A DNA stretch of 64,000 bases from Planosporangium thailandense (GTDB lineage: Bacteria > Actinomycetota > Actinomycetes > Mycobacteriales > Micromonosporaceae), in the NCBI RefSeq assembly GCF_011947195.1, contig NZ_JAATVY010000019.1, positions 1 through 64,000 on the forward strand, written 5' to 3'. The notes under the pieces were generated by a model. It ran no database searches. It saw only the letters and a program-made list of their open reading frames with translations, and was not told the DNA's origin. This document shows, one piece after another, positions 24,729 through 32,347 of this stretch. Positions within the stretch are counted from its first letter, which is position 1, and each line of letters starts with the position of its first letter. Position numbers and translations under genes: made by a program.

Positions 24729-26623
24729 CCACACTCCGGTTGGAGGCCCTGCCGGCCGTGACCGACCGCTTCGACTTCGCCTTCTCGGGGAACGGTCGCT
24801 ACGCCGCGTGCCTCAAGCGCAGCGACGAGGCGGTGTCCCTGGAGAGTCCGGCGACCCTCGAGAGTTGGAGCCTGCACTCGGAGGAGGCGGTCTGCCGGCC
24901 GGTCACCGGCGTCGTCGTCGGTGGGGCGAGCCACGCTCTCCCCCTTGACGACGGCCGGATTCTGCTGTCCCGCAGCGACGGGGTCGAGCTCACCTTCCGA
25001 CATCGGCTCGCCGTCCTGCAGCCCAGTGGTAGTGGCTTCAGCGAACAGCCGCTCGGCGAAGTGTCCACGTTGCTCGGTGGTGGGCTCCTACCGTGCCCCG
25101 GCTCGACGCGGCTCGCCTTCTTCGTCGCGCGCGACGATCCGGATCATTCCACGATCTGGCGGCTTTCGACGTCCCGGCCGGGGACGGGGCTACCGGTGAT
25201 GGAGCCGGTGGTGCGCGTGCCGGGCTCCCTGTCGGGGGGCGTGTGGCTCGACGCGGACGCCGGTGTGCTCGCGGTGAACCAGGACCTCGACGGCCACAGC
25301 AGCGGCATCGCTGTCGACCTGGTCCGCGGGGAGTGGCGGCGCATCTGGTCAGTGTCGGACCGCAGCACCGACCGGATCGTCCTCTACAGCCCTCGGTCGA
25401 AGGCGCTCGTCGTCACCACGAACGCGACCGGCGAGGAGCGACTCGGCTGGAGCCGACTCGGACAGGGCGAAGTCAACTTCCCCGAGGTCCTGCACCACCC
25501 GGGCCACCCGCGGCGCGCGCTGGCGCTCGACAGCAGCGGTGAGCGGCTGCTGGTCCACGAGTCGCGGGGCGCGGTGTCCCGGCTGTTCACCTACACCCCG
25601 GCCGACCGACGTCTGCGGCCCGTCACCGGCCCGGCCGGCACCGTCTCACCTCCGGCCTCGTGGGTCGGCGACCTCGTCCGGTTCCGCTTCTCGGCTCCCG
25701 ACCAACCCCCCACGCTCGCGACGGTGCGGTTGGGAACGCGGCCCCGATGGTCGCTGAGCCGGGTCGGGGAAGCGGAGAACGAGACCGCCTGGGCCGCCGC
25801 CGAGCTCATCTCGCTGCCGGGACCGGCAGGTCCGATCGAGGCGATCGTGTACGGCGGCGCGGCGTGGTGGCGATGTCCGCATCTGGTGGTGGCGCTGCAC
25901 GGCGGCCCGCTCGCCGCATGGCGCTTCGAGTTCGAACCGCTCTTCCAACGCCTCGCCGCGGCCGGCGTCGCCGTCGTGGCGCCGAACTGCCGCGGCAGCA
26001 TCGGCTACGGCGAGGAGCATCTGCGGGCGGTCGTCACGAACTGGGGCGGGCCGGACCTCGAGGACGTCCTGCACCTGGTGCGGCGCCTCGAAACGCAGCG
26101 GGCGTCGCTTCACCTGCCGAAGCCCGTTGTGCTGGGCGAGAGCTACGGCGGCTTCCTGGCATTGCTGGCGGCGTGCCGGGAGCCGGAGCGATGGTCGGGA
26201 TGCGTCGCCCTCGCGCCCTTTCTGTCCGGACCACGCCTGTACGAAAGCGCACACGGCGTGGTGCGCAGCCGGGTCGACAAGCTCGGCGGGCGCAACGCCG
26301 TCGACGATGGCGCGGGGCCCAGGGACGTGCTGCGGATCTGCGCGTCGCTGTCCGCACCGCTGCTGCTGGTCCACGGCACCGGGGACGTCGCGGTACCGGT
26401 CGAGCAGTCGCGGACGCTCGTGCGCCGGCTGTCCGAGCTCGGCAGGTCCGAAGGCGTCGACTTCGAGTACCTCGAGGTTCCGGGCGATCACGCGGCAGTG
26501 GCCTCGGCCCGGCCGAGCGCGCTGGCCCGACGGATCGTGAGCTTCTGCCTGAGCCGGAGGATCCCGGCCGACCACTTCGTTCGCATGGAGGCAGGTGAAA
26601 ACCATGCCGTTCGACCGGTTTGA
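24725..26623 (+). CDS. S9 family (prolyl oligopeptidase-like) peptidase
   Basis: A 632-aa serine peptidase, candidate leader protease of the cluster. The N-terminal ~370 residues have the repeated beta-strand look of a propeller. The C-terminal alpha/beta-hydrolase shows VVALHGGPLAAW (oxyanion), VLGESYGGFLALL (Ser473), LVHGTGDVAVPV (Asp554) and PGDHAAVAS (His589), a complete triad. There is no signal peptide, so it would act in the cytoplasm. GTG overlaps the lanL stop. POP-type proteases process some class III lanthipeptides; the leaders here contain Leu-Pro and Asp-Pro sites. Its 3' end overlaps the first precursor gene by 20 nt. Confidence 0.9.
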   Translation: MTTLRLEALPAVTDRFDFAFSGNGRYAACLKRSDEAVSLESPATLESWSLHSEEAVCRPVTGVVVGGASHALPLDDGRILLSRSDGVELTFRHRLAVLQPSGSGFSEQPLGEVSTLLGGGLLPCPGSTRLAFFVARDDPDHSTIWRLSTSRPGTGLPVMEPVVRVPGSLSGGVWLDADAGVLAVNQDLDGHSSGIAVDLVRGEWRRIWSVSDRSTDRIVLYSPRSKALVVTTNATGEERLGWSRLGQGEVNFPEVLHHPGHPRRALALDSSGERLLVHESRGAVSRLFTYTPADRRLRPVTGPAGTVSPPASWVGDLVRFRFSAPDQPPTLATVRLGTRPRWSLSRVGEAENETAWAAAELISLPGPAGPIEAIVYGGAAWWRCPHLVVALHGGPLAAWRFEFEPLFQRLAAAGVAVVAPNCRGSIGYGEEHLRAVVTNWGGPDLEDVLHLVRRLETQRASLHLPKPVVLGESYGGFLALLAACREPERWSGCVALAPFLSGPRLYESAHGVVRSRVDKLGGRNAVDDGAGPRDVLRICASLSAPLLLVHGTGDVAVPVEQSRTLVRRLSELGRSEGVDFEYLEVPGDHAAVASARPSALARRIVSFCLSRRIPADHFVRMEAGENHAVRPV

Positions 26624-26771
26624 CGAGGCGGCCCGCCGCAGGGCGCTGCCGATGACCGAACGGGTCGACACAGACGGCATCCAGTGCCGCGCGGGGACCC
26701 GACCACAGGTGTGCCCCGCGCTGAGCGTCCAGTCGCTCGACCCCGTCTGCATGTGCGGTACGTGCCGATAA
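26604..26771 (+). CDS. Divergent lanthipeptide precursor (fourth LanA)
   Basis: A 55-aa peptide overlapping the peptidase 3' end in another frame. Without any gap it keeps the leader positions of the other three precursors: F6-D7, A14-L15-P16, T18 and D24-G25-I26-Q27. The core CRAGTRPQVCPALSVQSLD then VCMCGTCR aligns with VCIGLLTINIANTLCIGITCA (one-residue gap): V-C-x-x-L near the middle and [TV]-C-x-x-x-T-C-x at the end in the family layout. It has five Cys (28, 37, 49, 51, 54) and Ser/Thr at 32, 41, 44, 53. The upstream GGCAGGTGAAAACC closely matches the ribosome site of the next precursor, so the whole module was duplicated. Confidence 0.75.
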   Translation: MPFDRFDEAARRRALPMTERVDTDGIQCRAGTRPQVCPALSVQSLDPVCMCGTCR

Positions 26772-26831
26772 CCGGGCCTGGACGACCCGCTGAACAACCG
26801 GAAACCCATCCCATGGAAGGAGGTGAAAATC

Positions 26832-27020
26832 ATGCAGCTTGACAGCTTCGACCTGGTGGCCTCACTGCAGGCGCTGCCGGAGACCGACCCGATCGAGATC
26901 GACGGCGTCCAGTTCAACGGCGGCGGTGGTGGGGGTTCGGAGACCTGCGCGGCCGTCTGCATCGGTCTGCTCACGATCAACATCGCCAACACCCTCTGCA
27001 TCGGCATCACCTGCGCGTAG
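26832..27020 (+). CDS. lanA1: Class IV lanthipeptide precursor 1
   Basis: A 62-aa precursor. The leader MQLDSFDLVASLQALPETDP then IEIDGVQF is followed by a hexaglycine stretch and the core SETCAAVCIGLLTINIAN then TLCIGITCA. The core has Ser36, Thr38, 48, 54, 60 and Cys39, 43, 56, 61. The ALPETDP leader motif and the C-terminal CIGITCA are strikingly like venezuelin (VenA), the founding class IV product. GGAGGTG ends seven nt before ATG 26832; an in-frame GTG at 26823 is part of that ribosome site and an unlikely start. Confidence 0.93.
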   Translation: MQLDSFDLVASLQALPETDPIEIDGVQFNGGGGGGSETCAAVCIGLLTINIANTLCIGITCA

Positions 27021-27068
27021 CGGGGCCGCCGACGAGCCCGGGACGTTCCAGGGAAGGAGGTGACAAAC

Positions 27069-27257
27069 ATGCAGCTTGAGAACTTCGACCTGGTGGCTTC
27101 GCTGCAGGCGCTGCCGGAGACCGACCCGATCGAGATCGACGGCGTCCAGTTCTACGGCGGCGGCGGTGGCGGTAACGAGACCTGCGTGGCCGTGTGCATC
27201 GGTCTGCTGACCGTCAACATCGCCAACTCCGTCTGTGTCGGCATCACCTGCGCATAG
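27069..27257 (+). CDS. lanA2: Class IV lanthipeptide precursor 2
   Basis: A 62-aa paralogue of precursor 1. The leader differs at residues 4-5 (EN for DS), and the spacer is YGGGGGG. The core is NETCVAVCIGLLTVNIAN then SVCVGITCA: Ser36 is lost (Asn), Thr54 becomes Ser, and Ile57 becomes Val, while all four Cys and Thr38, 48, 60 are kept. Changes spare the ring-forming residues, so the product should have the same ring pattern with altered side chains. GGAGGTGACAAAC precedes the ATG. Confidence 0.93.
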   Translation: MQLENFDLVASLQALPETDPIEIDGVQFYGGGGGGNETCVAVCIGLLTVNIANSVCVGITCA

Positions 27258-27301
27258 CAGGGTCCGGACGAACTCACAACACTCCCTGAAAGGAACTCAT
27301 C

Positions 27302-27481
27302 ATGCAGCTTGACAGCTTCGACCTGGTGGCCTCACTGCAGGCGCTCCCGGAGACCGACCCGATCGAGATCGACGGCATCCGTTTCGACGGCGGCGGCAAC
27401 GAGACCTGCGCCGCGATCTGCATCGGTCTGCTGACCGTCAACCTCCTCAACACGGTCTGCATCGGTATCACCTGCGCCTAG
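27302..27481 (+). CDS. lanA3: Class IV lanthipeptide precursor 3
   Basis: A 59-aa paralogue with the same leader to residue 25, then IRFDGGG (three fewer glycines) and a core NETCAAICIGLLTVNLLN then TVCIGITCA. Its core is the closest of the three to venezuelin (shared LLTxxLLNTVCIGI). Cys36, 40, 53, 58 and Thr35, 45, 51, 57 are conserved. The ribosome site GAAAGGAAC is different from, and probably weaker than, that of precursors 1 and 2. It is followed after about 60 nt by a hairpin that may end the precursor transcript. Confidence 0.92.
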   Translation: MQLDSFDLVASLQALPETDPIEIDGIRFDGGGNETCAAICIGLLTVNLLNTVCIGITCA

Positions 27482-27542
27482 CAGGTCGTAGGCGATCCCC
27501 GCGACCCTGACCGCTGGAGACTGCGGCGGGCGACGGGGAATG

Positions 27543-27577
27543 GGGCACGGAGGCGGTCACCCGCTGCCTCCGTGCCC
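27543..27577 (+). terminator. Hairpin after lanA3, possible attenuator
   Basis: GGGCACGGAGGC (27543-27554) pairs perfectly with GCCTCCGTGCCC (27566-27577), with extra wobble pairs inside. No T-run follows. Its place between abundant-product precursors and the exporter suggests partial termination. Confidence 0.6.
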
Positions 27578-27609
27578 GGCTCTGCGCCGACGACCTTCGC
27601 CCAAGGGGG

Positions 27610-27708
27610 CGGGACGAGAGGCCGAAGGGGACGAGAGGCCGAAGGGGACGAGAGGCCGAAGGGGACGAGAGGCCGAAGGGGACGAGAGGCAGAGGGGACG
27701 AGAGGCAG
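27610..27708. repeat. 17-bp intergenic tandem array upstream of exporter
   Basis: About six units of GGGGACGAGAGGCCGAA, the last two shortened to 15-16 bp. Because 17 is not a multiple of three, the open frame crossing it is unlikely to be translated. Confidence 0.92.
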
Positions 27709-27845
27709 TGGTGCGGCGGCGGCACGGTCGACATTGTCGAAGGCGACATTGTCGAAGCCGGCGTCTGCGCGCCTCGGCGTCGCAGACCGTCCCGGCAAAC
27801 CGCCCCCGATCCCCCGCGCGGCTCACGAGCTGGCTGGCCCGCGCG

Positions 27846-29642
27846 GTGGCGCCACAGCTGCCCGCCGGGACGCTGCGGGCCGCGGGCAGTCGTGTCCTGC
27901 GGCAGGCCGTCCGGCAACACCCGTTCCTGGTGCTGCTGTTCACCGTGGTCACCGGCGTCGGGGCGGTCACGACCGTCCTGATGCCCCGCGTGGTGGCCGC
28001 CGCGATCGACGCGGCCACCACGGGAACCAACGTGACCGGCGCGCTGGCGCAGTTGGCGGCGCTGCTCGCGATCGCGACGGCGGCGAGCGCCCTCGACGAC
28101 CTGATCGGCTCCTACTACGGCACGATGCTGACCGCCGGGTTCCGGCACCGGCTGCTGGGCCGCGCGCTCGCGCTTGGTGTACCCGGCCTCCGGCGCTTTC
28201 CCGCCGGGGATCTGCTGTCCCGCATCACCGTCAACGCGGGTACGCCGGCGATGGTCCTTCCCATGCTCCTGTCGGCGACGGCGACCCTGTCGGTCACCCT
28301 CGGCGCGGTGGTGAGTCTGGCGCTGATCGACCTGCGTCTCGCGGTCACCCTGCTGCTCGGCGTACCGCCGAGCGTGGCGCTGCTCCGTCTGTTCGTCGCC
28401 ACGGCGGCCCAGCCCTTCGTCCGCTACCAGGAACTGCTCGCCGCGATCACCACCCGCCTGCTCGACGCCCACCGGGGCGTACGCACGATCCGGGCCGGCG
28501 GTACGGCCGAGCGTGAGATCGGCCGGATTCTCCAGCCGGTGCCGGAGCTGCACGAGGTCGGACGGCAGGGGTGGGTGGTGCAGGGGCGCGCCAGTTGGCA
28601 GCTGGCGCTGCTCGTACCCGTCGTCCAACTGCTCGTGCTGTCGGTGGGCGGCTACGCGCTGGTCGCCGGCCAGATCACCGCCGGTCAGCTGGTGGCGGCG
28701 GCGTCCTACGCCGGCCTCGCGCTCGGTTCGATGGGGTTGCTGGACACGCTCGTCTCCCTCCTGTCGTGCCAGGTAGGAGCGGGCCGGGTGGGTGAGGTGC
28801 TCGAGGCGGTGCCCGCCGCGCCGGCACCCGCGTCACCGGTGGCGGTGCCACCCGGGTACGGCCGGCTGGAGCTGCGCAACATCAGCGTGCGGATGGACGA
28901 CCGCCCGGTGCTCGACCATCTGTACCTGGCGGTGCCGGCGGGACGGAGTGTCGCGATCGTCGGGCGGTCGGGCACCGGCAAGAGCGTGCTGGTGTCCCTG
29001 ATCGGCCGGCTGGCCGACCCCGACGAGGGCCAGGTGCTGCTCGACGGGGTTCCCGTCGCCGAGATCGAGCCTGCCGCACTGCGCCGGACCGTGACGTACG
29101 CCTTCGAGCGGCCCGCCCTGCTCGGCGCCACCATCCACGACATGATCGCCTACGGCAGGCCGGCCGCATCGCGGGCCGAGGTCGAGGCGGCGGCTGCCGT
29201 GGCGCAGGCCGATCGGTTCATCCGGCTGCTGCCGAAGGGCTACGACACCCCGCTGGCCCAGGCACCCATGTCCGGTGGCGAGATGCAGCGCCTCGGGCTG
29301 GCCCGGGCGATCCTGGCCAGGGCTCGGGTCATCGTGCTGGACGACGCCACCAGCAGCCTCGACACCGCTACCGAGGCGAAGGTGGCGCGGGCGCTCGCGC
29401 GGGTCCTCGCCGGACGTACCTCGGTGGTGGTGGCCCACCGGGCCATGACCGCCGCCCGCGCCGACCTCGTGGCCTGGCTCGACGGGGGTCGAGTACGGGC
29501 GCTCGCTCCCCACTCGGCGCTGTGGTCGGATCCCGGCTACCGGGCAGTGTTCGGAGCGGCGGACGACACGGGAGCCGGCGAAATCGCGGTCCGCGACGTC
29601 TCCGGAATGCCCGCGGCCCTCCAGGTCGGGGTGCGGAGATGA
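27846..29642 (+). CDS. ABC exporter subunit 1 of the lanthipeptide cluster
   Basis: A half-transporter (598 aa from GTG 27846) with a six-helix exporter domain (about 20-340) and a nucleotide-binding domain. It has Walker A GRSGTGKS, signature MSGGEMQRLGLARA, Walker B VIVLDDATSSLD and switch His VVVAHR. The Q-loop Gln is Glu (YAFERPALLG), and the catalytic Glu after Walker B is Asp, so its site is degenerate as in one half of heterodimeric exporters. The start is uncertain: no ATG exists, and upstream codons belong to a frameless repeat. The ATG of subunit 2 overlaps its stop. Confidence 0.9.
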   Translation: MAPQLPAGTLRAAGSRVLRQAVRQHPFLVLLFTVVTGVGAVTTVLMPRVVAAAIDAATTGTNVTGALAQLAALLAIATAASALDDLIGSYYGTMLTAGFRHRLLGRALALGVPGLRRFPAGDLLSRITVNAGTPAMVLPMLLSATATLSVTLGAVVSLALIDLRLAVTLLLGVPPSVALLRLFVATAAQPFVRYQELLAAITTRLLDAHRGVRTIRAGGTAEREIGRILQPVPELHEVGRQGWVVQGRASWQLALLVPVVQLLVLSVGGYALVAGQITAGQLVAAASYAGLALGSMGLLDTLVSLLSCQVGAGRVGEVLEAVPAAPAPASPVAVPPGYGRLELRNISVRMDDRPVLDHLYLAVPAGRSVAIVGRSGTGKSVLVSLIGRLADPDEGQVLLDGVPVAEIEPAALRRTVTYAFERPALLGATIHDMIAYGRPAASRAEVEAAAAVAQADRFIRLLPKGYDTPLAQAPMSGGEMQRLGLARAILARARVIVLDDATSSLDTATEAKVARALARVLAGRTSVVVAHRAMTAARADLVAWLDGGRVRALAPHSALWSDPGYRAVFGAADDTGAGEIAVRDVSGMPAALQVGVRR

Positions 29643-31405
29643 ACCTCTCCGCCGGCGCGCGGCTGCTCCGGAGCCATCTGCGGCCGCACCGCCGGGCGCT
29701 CTGGTGGCTCGCCGCCTGGTCGGCCGTCGAGGGGGTGCCCGCCTTCGTCTCCGGGCTGCTCGTCGCCAACGCGATCGACCACGGCTTCCTCGCGCGACGG
29801 CCCCTCGTCGGGTTCGGCTCGCTGGCCGCCCTGGGCGCGCTGTACGCCGTCGGGGCCCTCGGTACCCGACGGGCCTTCCCGTGGCTGGCCTCGGCCGTCG
29901 AGCCGCTGCGCGACTCGCTGGTCACCGCCGTGGTCACCGCCTCGTTGCGGCGGGCCCTGCGGGGCGAGGACAGGGCCGGCGGATCGAGTGTTTCCCAGGC
30001 CACCGTGCAGGTCGAGACGGTCCGGATCCTGATGTCGAGCCTGCTGCGCACCGCGCGCCAGTTCCTCGTCACGACCGTCGCGGCCCTCGGCGGGCTGTTC
30101 GTGTTGTCGCCGCTGATCGCCCTGGTCACCACCGGGCTGGTGGTGCTGGCGCTGCTCGCGTTCGCCGGCCTGGTGCGGGTCCTCGTCGCGCGGTACCGCG
30201 CCGTGGTGCTGCTCGGCGAGAGGATCGGCGCCACCGCCTCACCGGTCGTCGAGGGGCTGCGCGACGTCGTCGTCTGCGGCGCCGAGACGCGCGCCGCCCG
30301 CGAGGTGGGCAGGGCGATCGACGACGAGGCCCAAGCCCAGCGGGCGTACGCGAGGGCGTGGGTGCTCCGGCTGCCCGTGATGATGTTGGGCGCGCAGTTC
30401 CCCCTGCTCGCCCTCCTGGGGCTGTCACCGTGGCTGCTCGCGGGCGGTCGGCTCACCGTCGGGCAGATCGCGGGCGGCGCCGTCTATCTGTTCAGCCGGC
30501 TCGAGCCGGCGATCCGGATGCTCATCGGCGCCGGCGGGAGCATCCTCACCAACCTCGGGGTGGTGCTCGGCCGGCTGTCGGAGGTGTGCGCCGAGCCGCC
30601 CCCGTCTGCTCCCGGCGCGGCGGTGCTGCGGCCACCGACCTGCGACGTGCGCCTTCGGGGCGTCACGTTCGCCTATTCCGCACATGCCGAACCGGTGGTC
30701 CGTGACCTCACGCTCGACATCCCCGAAGGTCTCCATCTCGCGGTGGTGGGCCCGAGCGGGGTCGGCAAGTCCACCCTCGCGAACCTGCTCACCCGGCTGG
30801 CCAGACCGCAGCGGGGTGAGCTGACGATCGGCGGGGTGAGCCTGGAGACGGTCGACGAGGAGCATCTGCGGCGCACCGTGGCGCTGATCCCCCAGGAGGC
30901 GTACGTGTTCGCCGGGACGGTACGGGAGAACCTGACGTACCTGCAGCCGCACGCCACCAGGGCCGACCTCGATCGCGCGGTGGCCGCCGTCGGTCTCGAG
31001 GAGACGTGCGCCCGCCTGGGCGGCTACGACGCCGAGATCCCGCCCGGCGGCGAGACGCTGTCCTCCGGGGAACGGCAGCTCATCTCGCTGGCCCGGGTGT
31101 TCCTGTCGGCGGCCCGGATCGTCATCCTCGACGAGGCGACCTGCTACCTCGACCCGATGGCGGAGGCGCGGGCGGAGCAGGCGTTCGCCGAGCGCGTCGG
31201 CACGCTCGTGGTGATCGCCCACCGGATCAGTTCGGCCGTCCGGGCCGACCGGGTCCTCGTGATGGACGGCGCCGATCCCCTTCTCGGCACCCACGAAGAG
31301 CTGCTGCGCCGCAGCCCGCTCTACGCCGAACTCGTCGGCCACTGGAGCGGTCTCGGCGTGCCGGCCCGAGAAACCGGTCTCGGCGTGCCGGCCCGAAGCC
31401 GGTAG
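29639..31405 (+). CDS. ABC exporter subunit 2 of the lanthipeptide cluster
   Basis: A half-transporter (588 aa) forming the pair with subunit 1, like RamA/RamB. The membrane domain covers about residues 15-320. The ATPase domain has Walker A GPSGVGKST, Q-loop LIPQEAYVF, signature LSSGERQLISLARV, Walker B VILDEATCYLD with the catalytic Glu, and HRISSAV with the switch His, all canonical. The heterodimer therefore has one consensus and one degenerate site. ATGA overlap couples it to subunit 1. The C-terminus ends in a duplicated GLGVPAR. It probably exports the modified peptides. Confidence 0.93.
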   Translation: MNLSAGARLLRSHLRPHRRALWWLAAWSAVEGVPAFVSGLLVANAIDHGFLARRPLVGFGSLAALGALYAVGALGTRRAFPWLASAVEPLRDSLVTAVVTASLRRALRGEDRAGGSSVSQATVQVETVRILMSSLLRTARQFLVTTVAALGGLFVLSPLIALVTTGLVVLALLAFAGLVRVLVARYRAVVLLGERIGATASPVVEGLRDVVVCGAETRAAREVGRAIDDEAQAQRAYARAWVLRLPVMMLGAQFPLLALLGLSPWLLAGGRLTVGQIAGGAVYLFSRLEPAIRMLIGAGGSILTNLGVVLGRLSEVCAEPPPSAPGAAVLRPPTCDVRLRGVTFAYSAHAEPVVRDLTLDIPEGLHLAVVGPSGVGKSTLANLLTRLARPQRGELTIGGVSLETVDEEHLRRTVALIPQEAYVFAGTVRENLTYLQPHATRADLDRAVAAVGLEETCARLGGYDAEIPPGGETLSSGERQLISLARVFLSAARIVILDEATCYLDPMAEARAEQAFAERVGTLVVIAHRISSAVRADRVLVMDGADPLLGTHEELLRRSPLYAELVGHWSGLGVPARETGLGVPARSR

Positions 31406-31406
31406 C

Positions 31407-31453
31407 GCGGCATCGACAATTACGCGGCATCGACGCTTACGCGGCGTCGCCGG
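31407..31453. repeat. 17-bp tandem array after exporter genes
   Basis: GCGGCATCGACAATTAC is repeated about 2.7 times starting within two nt of the exporter stop. Confidence 0.8.
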
Positions 31454-31500
31454 TCTGGCAGGATCAACCTAGCGGCAGTACCGCCGGGAGGATGAGCGCG

Positions 31501-32340
31501 ATGACCGCCAGCTCTGCCCACGCCGGCCTACCGGCGAGCGCGCCGGTCGTCGACCTCAACAGTGACCTGGGTGAGGGTTTCGGTCCGTGGACCCTCGGTG
31601 ACGACGAAGCCCTGCTCGACATCGTCACGAGCGCCAACGTCGCGTGCGGGTTCCACGCCGGCGATCCCTCGATCATGCGTCGGGTCTGCGCCCGCGCCGT
31701 CGAGCGGGGCGTCGCGATCGGCGCCCAGGTCAGCTACCGCGACCTGGCGGGGTTCGGCCGGCGGCCGATCGCGGTCGACCCGGCCGAGCTCGCCGACGAG
31801 GTGCTTTACCAGCTGGGCGCGCTGGACGGCATCGCCCGGGTCGAGGGCGGCCGGGTGGCCTACCTCAAACCGCACGGGGCGCTGTACAACACGATCGTCA
31901 CCGACGAGGCGCAGGCCGTGGCGGTGGTCGAGGCGGTCCGCCGGTACGACCCCGCCATGCCGGTGCTCGGCCTGCCCGGCTCGGCGTTCCTGCGGCTCGC
32001 CGCCGAGGCCGGCCTCACCACGGTCGGCGAGGCCTTCGCCGACCGGGCGTACACGCCCGCCGGTCACCTCGTACCGCGACGGACCACCGGCGCGGTGCTC
32101 CACGACGCCGACCTCATCGCCGAACGGTGCGTCCAGCTGGTCACCGCAGGCACCGTGGCGGCGGTCGACGGTACGCCCGTGCCGGTCGCGGCCCGGTCGA
32201 TCTGCGTGCACGGCGACACCGACGGGGCGGTCGCCATCGCCCGCCGGGTACGCGAGTCACTGCTCAAGGCGGGCGTCACTGTCCGGCGCTTCACCGGGAG
32301 CGGGAGCTTCACCGGGAACGTGGGAATCGGGGAGGGCTGA
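31501..32340 (+). CDS. pxpA: 5-oxoprolinase subunit PxpA (LamB/YcsF family)
   Basis: A 279-aa subunit of the ATP-dependent enzyme that opens 5-oxoproline to glutamate. VVDLNSDLGEGFGPWTLGDD, ANVACGFHAGDPSIM, KPHGALYN and FADRAYTPAGHLVPR are the diagnostic blocks of the YcsF family, with metal/substrate-site Asp and His present. The ATG at 31501 is nine nt after GGGAGG; the ATG at 31492 abuts that site and is less likely. It is first in a compact pxpABC operon. Confidence 0.94.
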   Translation: MTASSAHAGLPASAPVVDLNSDLGEGFGPWTLGDDEALLDIVTSANVACGFHAGDPSIMRRVCARAVERGVAIGAQVSYRDLAGFGRRPIAVDPAELADEVLYQLGALDGIARVEGGRVAYLKPHGALYNTIVTDEAQAVAVVEAVRRYDPAMPVLGLPGSAFLRLAAEAGLTTVGEAFADRAYTPAGHLVPRRTTGAVLHDADLIAERCVQLVTAGTVAAVDGTPVPVAARSICVHGDTDGAVAIARRVRESLLKAGVTVRRFTGSGSFTGNVGIGEG

Positions 32341-32347
32341 GGAGCCG

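Larger units (their letters stand above)
27482..27845. other. Gap between precursor genes and exporter
   Basis: No gene is credible here. It contains a hairpin (27543-27577), a 17-bp array (27610-27708) and a short duplicated palindromic motif GACATTGTCGA (27728-27760). Confidence 0.65.

Noticed and set aside
27540-27845. N-terminal extension of the exporter subunit 1
   Set aside because: The frame runs through a 17-bp array that cannot keep frame between copies and has no homology; GTG 27846 gives a normal-length half-transporter.
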